A DNA stretch of 64,000 nt from Flavobacterium pectinovorum (GCF_006438875.1 NZ_RCZH01000002.1:200424-264423); one strand, 5' to 3'; shown: positions 45,910-56,225, counted from the stretch's first letter. The notes: a model not told the origin generated them from the letters alone. Made by a program: numbers and translations.

Positions 45910-46034
45910 TGTAAAAAAAATATAGTTATTAATAAATATTCTAATTTGTTTTTAAGCTTTAGGCACTAGGCTTTATGCTTTTTTTTAAATGTGTCAACAA
46001 TGCTTACAGCCTATAGCTTAAAGCTTATTGCTTC

Positions 46035-46976
46035 TTACATTATAAATTTTCCACTAATGGAATTGTTGTGGTGTACCATGTGCATAACTTCAGCAAAAAG
46101 AGGTGCACAACTCACTACTCTGATTTTCTTTGATTCTTTCTTTAACGGAATAGAATCGGTAACTATTAACTCGCTTAATTTTGAGTTTTCGATTTTTTCG
46201 TACGCGTCACCTGATAAAATGGCGTGTGTACAAATTGCTCTAACGCTTAATGCTCCTTTTTCGATCATTAAATCTGCCGCTTTCGCTAATGTTCCACCAG
46301 TATCGATCATGTCGTCTACTAATATTACGTTACGGCCTTTTACTTCACCAATTAGTTCCATAGTGTCGATAACGTTGGCTGCTTTTCTTTGTTTGTAACA
46401 GATTACTACATCTGATTGCAAAAACTTAGAGTAAGCATATGCTCTTTTTGAACCTCCCATATCCGGAGATGCAATGGTTAAATTTTCTAATTTTAAACTT
46501 TCTACGTATGGTAAAAAGATTGTAGATGCAAATAAATGATCTACTGGTTTTTCGAAAAACCCCTGAATTTGATCTGCATGCAAATCCATTGTCATTACTC
46601 TTGTCGCTCCGGCAGCATCTAATAAATTAGCTACTAATTTTGCTCCAATCGGAACTCTTGGCTTGTCTTTTCTATCTTGTCTTGCCCAACCAAAATAAGG
46701 CATAACAGCTGTAATATGTCTTGCTGATGCACGCTTTGCAGCATCAATCATTAATAACAATTCCATCAAATTATCGGCAGTTGGAAAAGTTGAGCACACG
46801 ATAAAAACGCGTAATCCTCTAATTGATTCTTCGTAAGATGGTTGAAATTCTCCATCACTATACGTTGACATCGTTACTTTCCCTAACGGAATTCCGTATT
46901 GTTCTGCAATTTTTTCTGCAAGATAAACACTTTGTGAACAAGCAAAAATTTTAGCTTCTGGTTCTAGGTGCGACAT
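46035..46976 (-). CDS. prs: Ribose-phosphate pyrophosphokinase
   Basis: A 313-aa PRPP synthase. Motifs: SDGEFQPSYEESIRG, the flexible loop YFGWARQDRKDKPRVPI, DLHADQIQGFF and the PRPP site NVILVDDMIDTGGTLAKAA. Start placed at MSHLEPEAK; the frame is open 12 codons upstream but the family begins here. Confidence 0.96.
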   Translation of the reverse strand: MSHLEPEAKIFACSQSVYLAEKIAEQYGIPLGKVTMSTYSDGEFQPSYEESIRGLRVFIVCSTFPTADNLMELLLMIDAAKRASARHITAVMPYFGWARQDRKDKPRVPIGAKLVANLLDAAGATRVMTMDLHADQIQGFFEKPVDHLFASTIFLPYVESLKLENLTIASPDMGGSKRAYAYSKFLQSDVVICYKQRKAANVIDTMELIGEVKGRNVILVDDMIDTGGTLAKAADLMIEKGALSVRAICTHAILSGDAYEKIENSKLSELIVTDSIPLKKESKKIRVVSCAPLFAEVMHMVHHNNSISGKFIM

Positions 46977-47275
46977 TATAATTTGTTGTTTTATTCCGCT
47001 ACGCTCCATCAATTCGGCTATTTCTTTTGTCCTAGCCAGATCAATGTATTTGCCTCGGGTGTAGTTAGTTGTGTGTGCTTCGTTTTAACGAGGTGCAAAT
47101 TTAGAAAATTTATTGGACACTGAAAGGAAAAAATTAAGTATTTTTATTAGAATTTTTAATTTTATTTTTTACATTTGCACCGTGTTAAAGGAATAAGCAC
47201 AGTTATGACATCATAATTACCTTATTCTATTGCGTTGAAATAATCTATTTATTTGATTATTTTTTCGTCTGCTAA

Positions 47276-47355
47276 GCCCGGATGGCGGAATTGGTAGACG
47301 CGCTGGTCTCAAACACCTGTGGGAAACCGTGCCGGTTCGACTCCGGCTCCGGGTA
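47276..47355 (+). tRNA. tRNA-Leu (CAA), attachment site of the accessory region
   Basis: 80-nt class II tRNA with acceptor GCCCGGA paired with TCCGGGT, anticodon loop CTCAAAC (CAA), a long variable arm (TGTGGGAAACCGT) and T arm GCCGG-TTCGACT-CCGGC. A serine recombinase gene enters it from the 3' side, marking the tRNA as the integration point. A TACATTTG box lies about 100 bp upstream. Confidence 0.94.
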
Positions 47356-48214
47356 CATTAACGGAAAAGCTGTCATTTTTGACGGCTTTTCGTTTTTTAA
47401 TACCTTCTAAAGTCGCGCTATTCCTAGTCAAAACCTCAATTACCTCATTCAATTTAGTGGTTCGACAATTTTCATTTCCAAAAATTAGTTTTTCAGAAAA
47501 TACACCCCCTGCCAATATCCTTTTCCCTTCGTAATCGCTATTCGCAAAGAATTCTTGTAAATTCATAAGCAACTCAAGCCCTGATTCAATATCCGACTTT
47601 ATCGAATCCGTTTTTAGTCCCAGAATTTCAATTTCATTATTGACAATGTTTAATTCTTTATTAATTCGAGATACTATACTATTAAATCTATCTTTATCAA
47701 TATCTTTTGCCAATAACATATCTTCTGCATCTTCTATTTTAGCTTTTAAAGTCCTTTGAAGCTCTTTTTTTAGCTTTAACTGATTTTCTTTATCTCCGTT
47801 AATTTGAGACTCGGAATCTTTTAAAATATCGACATACAGCCCTTTTGCGCTTTCATTAATTCCTAATTCTGCTAGTATATTACCAATTTTAGAATGTGCA
47901 TGCTCAGCACGAACCCTAGTTTCACATTTATTTCTGCAATGATAATAAGCGTATTTTTTATTTCTACCTGTAGATAAACTACCTGTAATTTGACCTCCAC
48001 AAACTTCACAAATTAAGAAATCACGCATTGGAAATTCTAAATTTTTGTGAGAAGGCTTTATTCCATGCCATCTTTTTCTTTTAAAGACATCCTGTACTTT
48101 ATTAAATGTCTCAATGTCAATTAAAGCTTCATGTCTCCCATCAACGACCATCGCAGGTTCTTTCTTGTATTCGGGAACCGATATCTTACCTATATAAATG
48201 ATATTTTTGAGCAT
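47309..48214 (-). pseudogene. Large serine recombinase, C-terminal part (after frameshift)
   Basis: 301 codons with the end of the recombinase domain (KNIIYIGKISVPEYKKEPAMVVDGRHEALIDIETFNKVQ), a zinc ribbon (CEVCGGQITG .. YYHCRNKC) and a coiled coil (about 120-215). The last about 15 codons (GAGVEPARFPTGV) and the stop come from tRNA-Leu itself. It joins the N-terminal part at 48190-48873 in another frame; SSFSEMLKN would continue the protein. Confidence 0.85.
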
Positions 48215-48873
48215 TTCACTAAAGGAGCTTTTTCCAACTTCATTCCATCTGCTCTCAATCTTTTTCGGATAACTTCTACAGGTTCAATATTTATAGCTAC
48301 TTCATGAAATGCTCTTTTGACGAAAATTGAATAATCATTGGCTTTTAACGTAGACTTTTTAAGCTCATTGCGGAAATTATTATAACCGTACGGAGCTTTT
48401 CCTGTAAAATATCCATCTTTTTTACATTGATAAGTTCCTGCTATGGTTCGACTTGATATCTTATCCCGTTCAACCTCCCCTGCTGTCAAATATATTGACA
48501 GCACCATCTTATTATCTGAATTGCTCGTATCTAGGTATTGTTCAGATGCATTTAATTCAATCCCCATTGAGTCAAACTCTCTTAAAACAGTCAATGCCTG
48601 CTCAACGTTGCGAGAAAACCTATCCCACTTGGCAAAAAAGACTTTATGAATTTCTCTTTTATTGGCTTTTGCATAAGTCTTTAATTTTGACCATTCTGGT
48701 CTATTGAAATTTTTAGCAGAATGGTCTTCTCTATATACATTTACAATATTATAGTTTCTTGCGTCACAGTATCTTCTTAATGATTCTTCTTGGTAATCAA
48801 GACTAAACCCTCTTTGAGCTTGCTCATCCGTACTCACACGGCAATATATTATTACGTTTATATTATTATTCAT
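48190..48873 (-). pseudogene. Large serine recombinase, N-terminal catalytic part (frameshifted)
   Basis: 227 codons with the resolvase domain: catalytic Ser in IIYCRVSTDEQAQRG, FAKWDRFSRN, and GEVERDKISSRTI, then the start of the recombinase domain (GKAPYGYNN). The frame leaves the family sequence after GMKLEK at a run of five A (plus-strand T at 48229-48233). One more A, or a -1 slip, would restore it. It may be a true mutation, a sequencing error or a programmed shift. Confidence 0.85.
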
Positions 48874-49012
48874 TTTTTTCTGTTTTTATTTTATTTTTAA
48901 AATGCACTTCAGCGAATTTATAAAGTACATCTCTAATTAATTTTACTTCTTCATCAGTGTAACGAACACCATTTTTATTTAATTTTTTTTTACACTCTGT
49001 TATACTTAACAA
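48866..49012 (-). CDS. Small protein coupled to the recombinase
   Basis: A 48-aa frame that overlaps the recombinase start by 8 nt and ends just inside it. The sequence is helical and charged (NGVRYTDEEVKLIRDVLYKFAEVHFKNK). No ATG is available upstream in frame, so a TTG start is assumed. Short proteins with YTDEEV-like cores precede such recombinases in other Bacteroidota as I recall; role unknown. Confidence 0.5.
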   Translation of the reverse strand: MLSITECKKKLNKNGVRYTDEEVKLIRDVLYKFAEVHFKNKIKTEKNE

Positions 49013-49123
49013 TTTTACTCTCAGACACCCATCTCAATTGTTATTAGGGCGGAAGATTAATTATTGGGACAAAATCCCAATAAGAATGCTTACAACCAGT
49101 AAACACTTTTTTATTTCCATAAA

Positions 49124-49915
49124 TTATTCTGGAAATAATGTCTCATCTATCATCATCAATGTCGATTTCAAGAAATACTTTGATGAATTAGGAATTCTAA
49201 GTACCTCATCATCAAAAATTGTCCCTCCTCCATAATCTACATACATGAATTCAAACGGAAGACTACCAGTAGACTTATATTGTTCAATAAAAGATTCTCC
49301 TATTGAACATCCATTATCTACATCATTTTCTAAACTTATTAAAGGATAGCCTTTATGAAGAGCCTTCGCCTCAGTAATATGAGTAGTATTCATCTCATTT
49401 TGGTCTTCGGAATACTCTTCTTTTATCTCAACACTGTCACACAAAACATCTTTGAAAAATTCCGACTGTTGAGCCTCGGCAAAAACTAATTTACTCCTTC
49501 TTCTTTTTCTATCCCATGCATAATCTCCATCCTTATTTTTTTTAACTAGTGGCAGAATTCTAATCTTTGATTTTTCAAGGAAATCATCTGAAAATATCCA
49601 TTTTTCAATTTGAACAACCTCAGCCTCACGTAAATCATTGGCATGATTCCCATCATTATAGGGTTGAGTATTCAAATAACCTGAACTCTCCAAATGTTGG
49701 AAATTCATTTGAATAGTCTTCTTTTTATAAACCCCCAACTCTTTCGCTAGAACAGCACTTGTTTTAAAGTATGGCTGTCCCTGGATTTGTCTAGATATCA
49801 CATCACTTATGATTACTTTCTGAAGAAGAGTTAGCTCTTTATTTTTCATTAGTTTAGGAAATAAACGGAGGAAATTATCTAACCCTTCAGATTCTATTTT
49901 TTTATTTTTAAACAT
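49124..49915 (-). CDS. HTH protein, possible replication initiator
   Basis: A 263-aa cytoplasmic protein. Its first 90 residues look like a winged HTH (LTLLQKVIISDVISRQIQGQPYFKTSAVLAKELGVYKKKTIQMNFQHLESSGYL) of the type seen in plasmid Rep or DnaD-like proteins. The rest is charged, and I do not recognise it. It is next to 1 kb of non-coding DNA, which fits an origin-binding role, by inference. Confidence 0.5.
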   Translation of the reverse strand: MFKNKKIESEGLDNFLRLFPKLMKNKELTLLQKVIISDVISRQIQGQPYFKTSAVLAKELGVYKKKTIQMNFQHLESSGYLNTQPYNDGNHANDLREAEVVQIEKWIFSDDFLEKSKIRILPLVKKNKDGDYAWDRKRRRSKLVFAEAQQSEFFKDVLCDSVEIKEEYSEDQNEMNTTHITEAKALHKGYPLISLENDVDNGCSIGESFIEQYKSTGSLPFEFMYVDYGGGTIFDDEVLRIPNSSKYFLKSTLMMIDETLFPE

Positions 49916-50942
49916 TGCATTATAATATTATTATCCTCAATTGAACTTGGGGATTTATTTGGATTAATATTCGCATCAATCAGACTGATTGACACTATAA
50001 AATAAAATATTGTATGATTTTAAATAAATCTTCATGAACGGCTTAAGAACCATTTCAGATTGAAGATTTAATTAGTTTCTAGTTTTTTCAAAACCCGAAT
50101 TTAATCTACCAGACAGTTGTCCTTTTTAGGTATTAAACTCCTTTAGTAGTCAAACGTTAATCACTCAAATAACGCACTTTACTGACTTATAACAAATATA
50201 CTTCGGAATTTAGGGATAGCCAATAAAAATAAATTTTGGTGTTATTTTATTTTCTCATATATTGCCCGAATTGATTCAAAATAGCATAACCCTACCTACC
50301 AATTAGCATAGTACTACCATCAAAAACACAACGCTATACTATCTGAAACCGACACACTATACCTTCTGAGTAGTAATAAAATAAGAATACAAATAACATT
50401 AAAAATAAGAAAAAGTATAAGAATAAAATAACTTATATTATAGTGAAGTATTTTCTTCTTTGTTAAAAAACACTATCAAAAACAAAAAATTAGCCTACGG
50501 CAACAGTTGGATATTATATCTTAAAAAACTATACCAATATAAATTCCAATATATTAAGAATCTAATAACATCTTAGTAAAAACATTATACCAATCCTTTT
50601 TCTATATCACTCCTTTCTTGATAGCACCCCCTCTACATAGCCCCCCCCTAGGAGTAGCCCTCCCCCCATAGAAATCAAATTACCAAAATGCTTTTATTCG
50701 TTACCTCTCTTTTATATACACAAAAAATAAAAACACCGCATTTATTACCTATGATGCCAAAAAAATATTTTTAGACAAAAACGGCTATTTTATGTACTTA
50801 AACAGCATTTTTTTGACATATTTTGATACAATTTTGAAATAAAAGAGCACGTATTAAAAGACGTTTTTAGCCCAAAAACCCCTTTATTTGCAGGTAATAG
50901 AGCGTTTAGTCGAGTTCTCTTTATACCAAAAAGTAATTTTTT
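49916..50942. other. 1-kb gene-free region, candidate origin or transfer site
   Basis: No credible frame on either strand. From 50290 to 50600 the motif CTATAC or its close forms appears several times (CGCTATACTATC, CACTATACC, ACTATACCAAT, ATTATACCAATCC). C-runs occur at 50626-50668 in otherwise very AT-rich DNA. Spacing is irregular, so iterons are only a possibility. Confidence 0.4.
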
Positions 50943-51260
50943 TTATTTTTTTAAGCTTAAACTAGCTTTTAGGCCTATTTCAGTTTTATTTCCTTCTAAA
51001 ATCATTAAACCTTTTTCAATAAAACTTTTGGCTTCCTCAATCTCACTTTGAGCAATAGAAGTCCCTTTAGTGGGAATGAACATCTCTCTTACATCTACAT
51101 CGAGTGCTTCTGCCAGCTGAAGCAATAAATTTATTGTTGGCAAATTTTTCTCTGATGAAATATTGGAGATTGTTGTCATGCTTACACCAACCCTACTAGC
51201 AAGTTCTTCTCTAGAAATTCCTTTCAAATTCATCAATTGTTTTAGTCGTAATATTTCCAT
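50943..51260 (-). CDS. XRE-family repressor
   Basis: A 105-aa regulator from the ATG giving MEILRLKQL; a TTG seven codons upstream is also open. Cro/C1 HTH at about 4-60 (ISREELASRVGVSMTTISNISSEKNLPTINLLLQLAEALDV). It faces a divergent operon across a 137-bp gap rich in TAAAGCAA-type sites, so it is probably the autoregulated switch of this element. Confidence 0.88.
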   Translation of the reverse strand: MEILRLKQLMNLKGISREELASRVGVSMTTISNISSEKNLPTINLLLQLAEALDVDVREMFIPTKGTSIAQSEIEEAKSFIEKGLMILEGNKTEIGLKASLSLKK

Positions 51261-51295
51261 TTCAGTTTTTTTACAATCCAAAGGTAATCAAAAAA

Positions 51296-51398
51296 TAAAG
51301 CAAGACTTACTTTATCTTTAAAAAAATAAAACAATATTTGCTTTTAAATAAAATATTACTTTACTTTGTAATGTAATAATAAAGCAATACTTGATTTA
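51296..51398. promoter_or_regulatory. Operator array between XRE gene and divergent operon
   Basis: Three sites of about 19-20 bp share the pattern TAAAnCAA-N3..4-TTnnTTTA: 51296-51314, 51327-51346 and 51380-51398. A partial site (TAAAATATTACTTTA) lies at about 51349-51363. The third overlaps the start codon of the rightward gene. Confidence 0.6.
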
Positions 51399-51721
51399 TG
51401 ACCGCAACAGACTTTAAATTAGAATTAAGAGAAATCAAAGAAAGCCTAAAAGGGCTAACTCTTCAATTGGTAACTCAAAATGGCTATAGACCATATTTTA
51501 GCCTAAAGGATTTTGGTAATGCAGTTTTAAACGAAGAGTCAAAAGGAAATGATTTTAGAATAAATCAAGTTTGGACAGATTGCGGAACACTATCCGTAAA
51601 ATCAATTAAAAATCTTGGAGAACTAATCAGAACAAATTCTGTTACTGCAATTCAATTTGAAAGCTTCTGGAATCCTAAAACACCTGAAGAATATATAAAA
51701 AGCTTTGGAGCATTAGACTAA
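51398..51721 (+). CDS. Hypothetical protein of the element
   Basis: A 107-aa soluble protein I do not recognise. Mixed helix and strand, no signal peptide or metal motif. First gene of the operon opposite the XRE gene, with an operator over its start. Confidence 0.6.
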   Translation: MTATDFKLELREIKESLKGLTLQLVTQNGYRPYFSLKDFGNAVLNEESKGNDFRINQVWTDCGTLSVKSIKNLGELIRTNSVTAIQFESFWNPKTPEEYIKSFGALD

Positions 51722-51738
51722 CGTAATTACGAAAAAAT

Positions 51739-52050
51739 ATGGAAACAAAATCAAGAACGATGCAAATTGCACATACAATACTAGAACAAATTAATTATGC
51801 AGACAGAAGTGCTTTAATGGCATGGGGAGCTAAAAGTTTTTCCGCAATTAGTGAAAGCAAAGAATTTGAAGGTGGATTATCTTTTCAAGTAAATGGATTA
51901 AAGCACAAAGGATGGGTAAAAATTTGTCTTCGTTGGGTTGACGATTACACAATAATATTCATCAACAAAAATAGGGAAGTAGTTAAAACTTTTGAAGGAG
52001 CATATTGTGATATGTTAGTTCCTGTTATAGATTGGATTGAAGGTAAGTAA
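51739..52050 (+). CDS. Hypothetical protein of the element
   Basis: A 103-aa soluble protein (DRSALMAWGAKSFSAISESKEFEGGLSFQVNGLKHKGWVKICLRWVDDYTIIFIN). The pattern resembles small proteins found on phages and mobile elements, but I cannot name the family. It is 17 bp after the previous gene. A dyad (CCTGCTTTA .. TAAAGCAGG, 52059-52098) follows. Confidence 0.6.
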   Translation: METKSRTMQIAHTILEQINYADRSALMAWGAKSFSAISESKEFEGGLSFQVNGLKHKGWVKICLRWVDDYTIIFINKNREVVKTFEGAYCDMLVPVIDWIEGK

Positions 52051-52058
52051 ATTTCATT

Positions 52059-52098
52059 CCTGCTTTAGTTTTAGCCTATAACCATAAATTAAAGCAGG
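52059..52098 (+). terminator. Hairpin after the two-gene operon
   Basis: Stem CCTGCTTTA paired with TAAAGCAGG, long loop, no T-run. Weak terminator or structural element. Confidence 0.4.
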
Positions 52099-52188
52099 CA
52101 AACTTCTCTAAAGTATTATTAAATGAGTCATATGATTTAAAATAATTCGGAGTCTAATTTTGAAACAAAAATCAATAAATTTTTAGTT

Positions 52189-52815
52189 ATGTATTACTTT
52201 TATTCTCGCATCTCAACTGCTCAACAAAATTCAAGTCGCCAAATTGAAAATTTCAAAAATCACATTGGCTATGATGCAAAATATGTTTTCATTGAAAAAA
52301 TTCAAGGAAATATTCCATTCATGCAACGTCCAGAGGCAATAAAAATGTTTGATGAAATTACAAGTCAAAATAATTACTGTACTGTCGTAGTGGATTCAGT
52401 CGATAGACTTGGGAGAAATTTATTAGATATTCTGAATACTATTGAATTATTTACTCAAAACGGCATTAATCTTAAATCTTTAAAAGAAGGATTCTCAACC
52501 CTTCTGGATAATGGCCAGGAAAATCCAATGGCAAAACTTGTGATTTCAGTGATGGGAAGTATAGGGGAAATGGAGAGGAACCGTATTAAAACGAGAACCG
52601 CCGAAGGTGTAGCAATCGGTAAAGCTCTAGGCAAATTCACAGGTAGAAAATTGGGAAGCATCCAAACTGACGAAAAGCTTTTACTAAGACACCAAACTAT
52701 TGTCAAAAAACTTCAAAAAGGATTAACTATTCGAGAAATTTCTGAAATTACAAGAGCATCCTCAGCTACTATTATCAAAGTAAAAAAAGTAATGCAGTTT
52801 AGACAAATGAAGTAA
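52189..52815 (+). CDS. Small serine recombinase (resolvase/invertase)
   Basis: A 208-aa Pin/Hin-type enzyme. Catalytic Ser is in YYFYSRISTAQQNSSRQ, with VVDSVDRLGRNLLD and MGSIGEMERNRIKTRTAEG, and a C-terminal HTH (LTIREISEITRASSATIIKVKKV). Length is normal. Could resolve multimers or invert a segment; no paired sites were identified. Confidence 0.92.
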   Translation: MYYFYSRISTAQQNSSRQIENFKNHIGYDAKYVFIEKIQGNIPFMQRPEAIKMFDEITSQNNYCTVVVDSVDRLGRNLLDILNTIELFTQNGINLKSLKEGFSTLLDNGQENPMAKLVISVMGSIGEMERNRIKTRTAEGVAIGKALGKFTGRKLGSIQTDEKLLLRHQTIVKKLQKGLTIREISEITRASSATIIKVKKVMQFRQMK

Positions 52816-52869
52816 TCATACAATTATCACATTTAATATAAGAATTTCAAAGATAATTCCGTATATAAA

Positions 52870-54027
52870 TTATCCAAGATAAGCTTTGTCAAATTCTTCA
52901 ATCGTCTTATAGCCTAAAAATGAGTGCCTTCTTTTTTTATTATACCAATTTTCAATATATTCGTAAACTTCCACTCTCATCTGTTTCCTTGATAGCAGTT
53001 TATTTCCAACAAGCATTTCAGCTTTGAAAAAAGTGAAAAAACTTTCACAAACAGCATTGTCGGTATGATTTTCTCTACGGCTCATACTTCGTCTAACAAA
53101 TTTACTTGAATTTAATGTATCAGTAAAAAGTTTGTTAGCATATTGAACCCCTCTATCGGAATGGAAAATTAATTCTTTTGTAATTTTCCTATTATTAACA
53201 GCCATTTCCCAAGCGGGCAAAGTTGTTGCCTTAGTACTCATTTTTGTACTTAAATTCCATCCTATGATTTTCCTGTCAAATAAATCCATAACAATTGTAA
53301 GATACATAAAGCCTTTTATTGTTTGTATATAGGTTATATCCGAAACCCAAGCTTTAGCAGGCTCAGTTACTGTAAATTGTCTATTTAAAGCATTTGGAAA
53401 TACATAATGGTTATGAAACGAATCAGTCGTTACCTTAAACTTTCTTTTAATTTTTCGACGTAGCCCCAACATTCTCATATACTTCTTTACTGAAGAGTTT
53501 TTTATTTTAAACCCTCTGCTTTGAAGTTCTCTTGTAATTTTGAAACATCCATATCTTCGTTTAAATTCATAATATATCGATGTAATTTCTTGTTTCAATA
53601 AAATTACTCGAGTTTCTGTATCCGTAAGCTCTTGTTTTTTTGTTCTATAATATGTGGTTTCCGATACTTCCAGCACAGCTAACATTTTTGCAATTGAAAA
53701 TTCAGATTTATTGTTTTCAATGAAATTTTTAGTCATTATTTTTCCTTGCGAAACGTATTTAGTTCCTCTTTTTAAAATTTGAAGAGAAATTTTTGAATCT
53801 TTAATTTTTCTTTCAAGCTCTCTGATGACAGCTTGTTCAGGAGTTAAATTTGGATGTCCACATCCTGAAAAACTTCCTGTTCCAAATTTTTCAAAATCTT
53901 GTCGCCATTTGTACAAATAACTTGGAGCAATACCCAACTCTCTTGCAAGAAATGCAAGTTGTCCCTTACCACGCTCATAACTTAATTTAACTGCATTTAC
54001 TTTGAAATTACGTTCATATTTTATCAT
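52870..54027 (-). mobile_element. IS3-family transposase, complete single frame
   Basis: A 385-aa transposase. N-terminal HTH (about 1-50, KVNAVKLSYERGKGQLAFLARELGIAPSYLYKWRQDF), HTH_21 region, and the DDE core: Asp in WVSDITYIQT, Asp in FHSDRGVQYAN, Glu in NAVCESFFTFFK. OrfA and OrfB are fused in one frame instead of being joined by the usual frameshift. Terminal inverted repeats could not be fixed by eye. Confidence 0.9.
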
Positions 54028-54054
54028 AAACTGAAGTTTGTGATGAAAGTTTTT

Positions 54055-55158
54055 CTATTGTCGATTTTCGAAATATTCAATTATTTTTTCTTGCATTTGT
54101 TTTCTGGTAAGAAGCATATTTAAATTAACCAGTTCAGATTTAAAGGATTTGAAAAAACTTTCTGACACAGCATTGTCAGAATGATTTCCTATTCGACTCA
54201 TACTTCTCCTAATAAACTTATAGTGGTCTAATTTATGGCTGAAGATTTTGTTAGCATATTGAATACCCCTATCGGAATGAAATATTAATCCCTTCTCTGG
54301 TTGTCTGTTTTTGACAGCCATTTCCCATGCTGGCATTGTTGTTTCATTTATGGTTAATCCATTACTAAGGTTCCATCCAATAATTTTTCTGTCATATAAA
54401 TCCATAATAATTGTTAAGAACAAAAATCCATTGGATGTTTGGATTCGGGCTATGTCAGATATCCATGCCTTAGATGGTTCTTCAAATGTAAATTGCTGAT
54501 TTAAAATATTTGGAAACTTATATGGGCTATTAAGTGAATTTGTCTTAAGTCGGTAATTTCTTCTAATCTTGCTAACAAGACCTAGTTTTCTCATATGGAC
54601 ACAAACTTGACCTGTTTTAATTTTAACCCCTCGACTCTGCAATTCTGCGGCAATTTTTGCCCCCCCGTATAGCTCTTTATATTCATAAAATATAGAAGTT
54701 ATTTCTTTTTGCAATAAATTTACTCTACGTTGTCTTGGCGAAATTGCTTGACTTTTCCATTTGTCAAATGTAGTTTTATCTGTACCCAAAACTTTACACA
54801 TTTTTGTAATTGTGTATTTTTCGGAATGGTTTTTTATAAAGTCATAGATAGTTAACTTTCCTTCTGAAGTGTATTTACTTGCATTTTTAAAAATTTCAAG
54901 CTTAAGTTCTAATTCTTTAAGCTCATTTTTAAGTTTCCTTTTTAGTTTGGAAAATTCTGTTTGTTTTGGATTTAATCTCCAATTACCACGTCCACAGAAA
55001 CTTGTTGTTCCAAATTCAACAAATTCTTGTCTCCATCGAGTCATAAGTGGAGGATTAATGCCAAGCTTTCTGGCTCCTTTTGTAAGACCGATTTCATATC
55101 CTAATAGGACTGCTTTCTCTTTAAAGTTACGGTCGTAAACTCTACAGTCTTTTTTCAT
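54055..55158 (-). pseudogene. IS3-family transposase, C-terminally truncated
   Basis: 367 codons related to the neighbouring transposase, with the same HTH and DDE motifs (WISDIARIQT, FHSDRGIQYAN, NAVSESFFKSFK). The frame stops after EYFENRQ where the neighbour continues with about 20 more residues (WYNKKRRHSFLGYK). The stop is 27 bp from the start of the other transposase gene, so the second element probably inserted into its 3' end. Confidence 0.8.
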
Positions 55159-55287
55159 TTTTTTAAGTTCAGATTCTATTATGTGAATTTAAGAAATATA
55201 ATGACAAGCAAATATATGTAGTAAAATAACAAATCAATTGTTCAATATATTATGTTACTTTGGAAAGAAATATAATATATAAACCAA

Positions 55288-56187
55288 ATGAATGAACTTG
55301 TAGAAATATATTGGAATTTTAAAAAATCGCCTCTTAAATTTTTAAAAAACAATCTTAACTTGATAGTAATTTTACCCGCTTTATTAGGCGGTATGTGGCA
55401 GTTAATTGAACTTTCAAGAATTTCATTTTCATTTATTCGCTTTTTTTCTGTAAGTCAAATTATACCTGACGGATTACTTGTACTATTATTTTTAACAATA
55501 TTTTCGATTTCAGTTTTTATCCTATTCTATTTTTGGAAAAAACTCGATGATGATACTAATACTGATGATACAGAAAAAAATGTCTTTACTGTAAAAAGAG
55601 GAAAGATTCTTTTATCAATATTATTTCTAATCTTAGTTTTTGGCTGTCTGATTATTGCCAAATATTCCAATGATTATTTCATAGCGAATATCGAAAAAAT
55701 ACCAAGCTTATTTCTATACTTTCCTGTAAATATATTAATTACACTTTTCGCTTTTGCCTCTATAAATCTTTCAATATACTTCTGTAAACATGTTGAATTA
55801 CTTCACCACTTCAGAAAAGTTGCTCCTATTTTTGGTGTAATCTTAGTATTTATCCAAGTAACAATGTTATTTGAATTCATGGTGAAATTTCATGATGTCT
55901 TTCTACTTCCTGCTGAATTAAAAAATATAGACAACTTGATTTGTAAAGCTAAAAAAATTGAAAACTCAGCAACTTTTGAAATACTGTATTCAAATGATAA
56001 ATATATTTTTGTAAAGTGTCATCAGCTTATTAAAGACAGAAACGGTAAACCAAGACCAAGCGAAATAAGAATTTTTAAGTTTGATGATTTATTAGATGAT
56101 TCTTCATGTACTGACAACAAAAAATTGAGAGAGGAAATTGTTAAAGATTCTATTATAGGTTGCAAAATCCCTATAATAAATGATTAG
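55288..56187 (+). CDS. Five-helix membrane protein, unknown
   Basis: A 299-aa protein with hydrophobic helices at about 23-45, 65-88, 110-130, 145-168 and 178-200, and a soluble C-terminal domain of about 90 residues. I do not recognise the family. It stands alone after the IS pair and has its own terminator. Confidence 0.65.
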   Translation: MNELVEIYWNFKKSPLKFLKNNLNLIVILPALLGGMWQLIELSRISFSFIRFFSVSQIIPDGLLVLLFLTIFSISVFILFYFWKKLDDDTNTDDTEKNVFTVKRGKILLSILFLILVFGCLIIAKYSNDYFIANIEKIPSLFLYFPVNILITLFAFASINLSIYFCKHVELLHHFRKVAPIFGVILVFIQVTMLFEFMVKFHDVFLLPAELKNIDNLICKAKKIENSATFEILYSNDKYIFVKCHQLIKDRNGKPRPSEIRIFKFDDLLDDSSCTDNKKLREEIVKDSIIGCKIPIIND

Positions 56188-56225
56188 AATCTTAAGATAA
56201 GATTCTGAAAATTTAAATTAAAATT

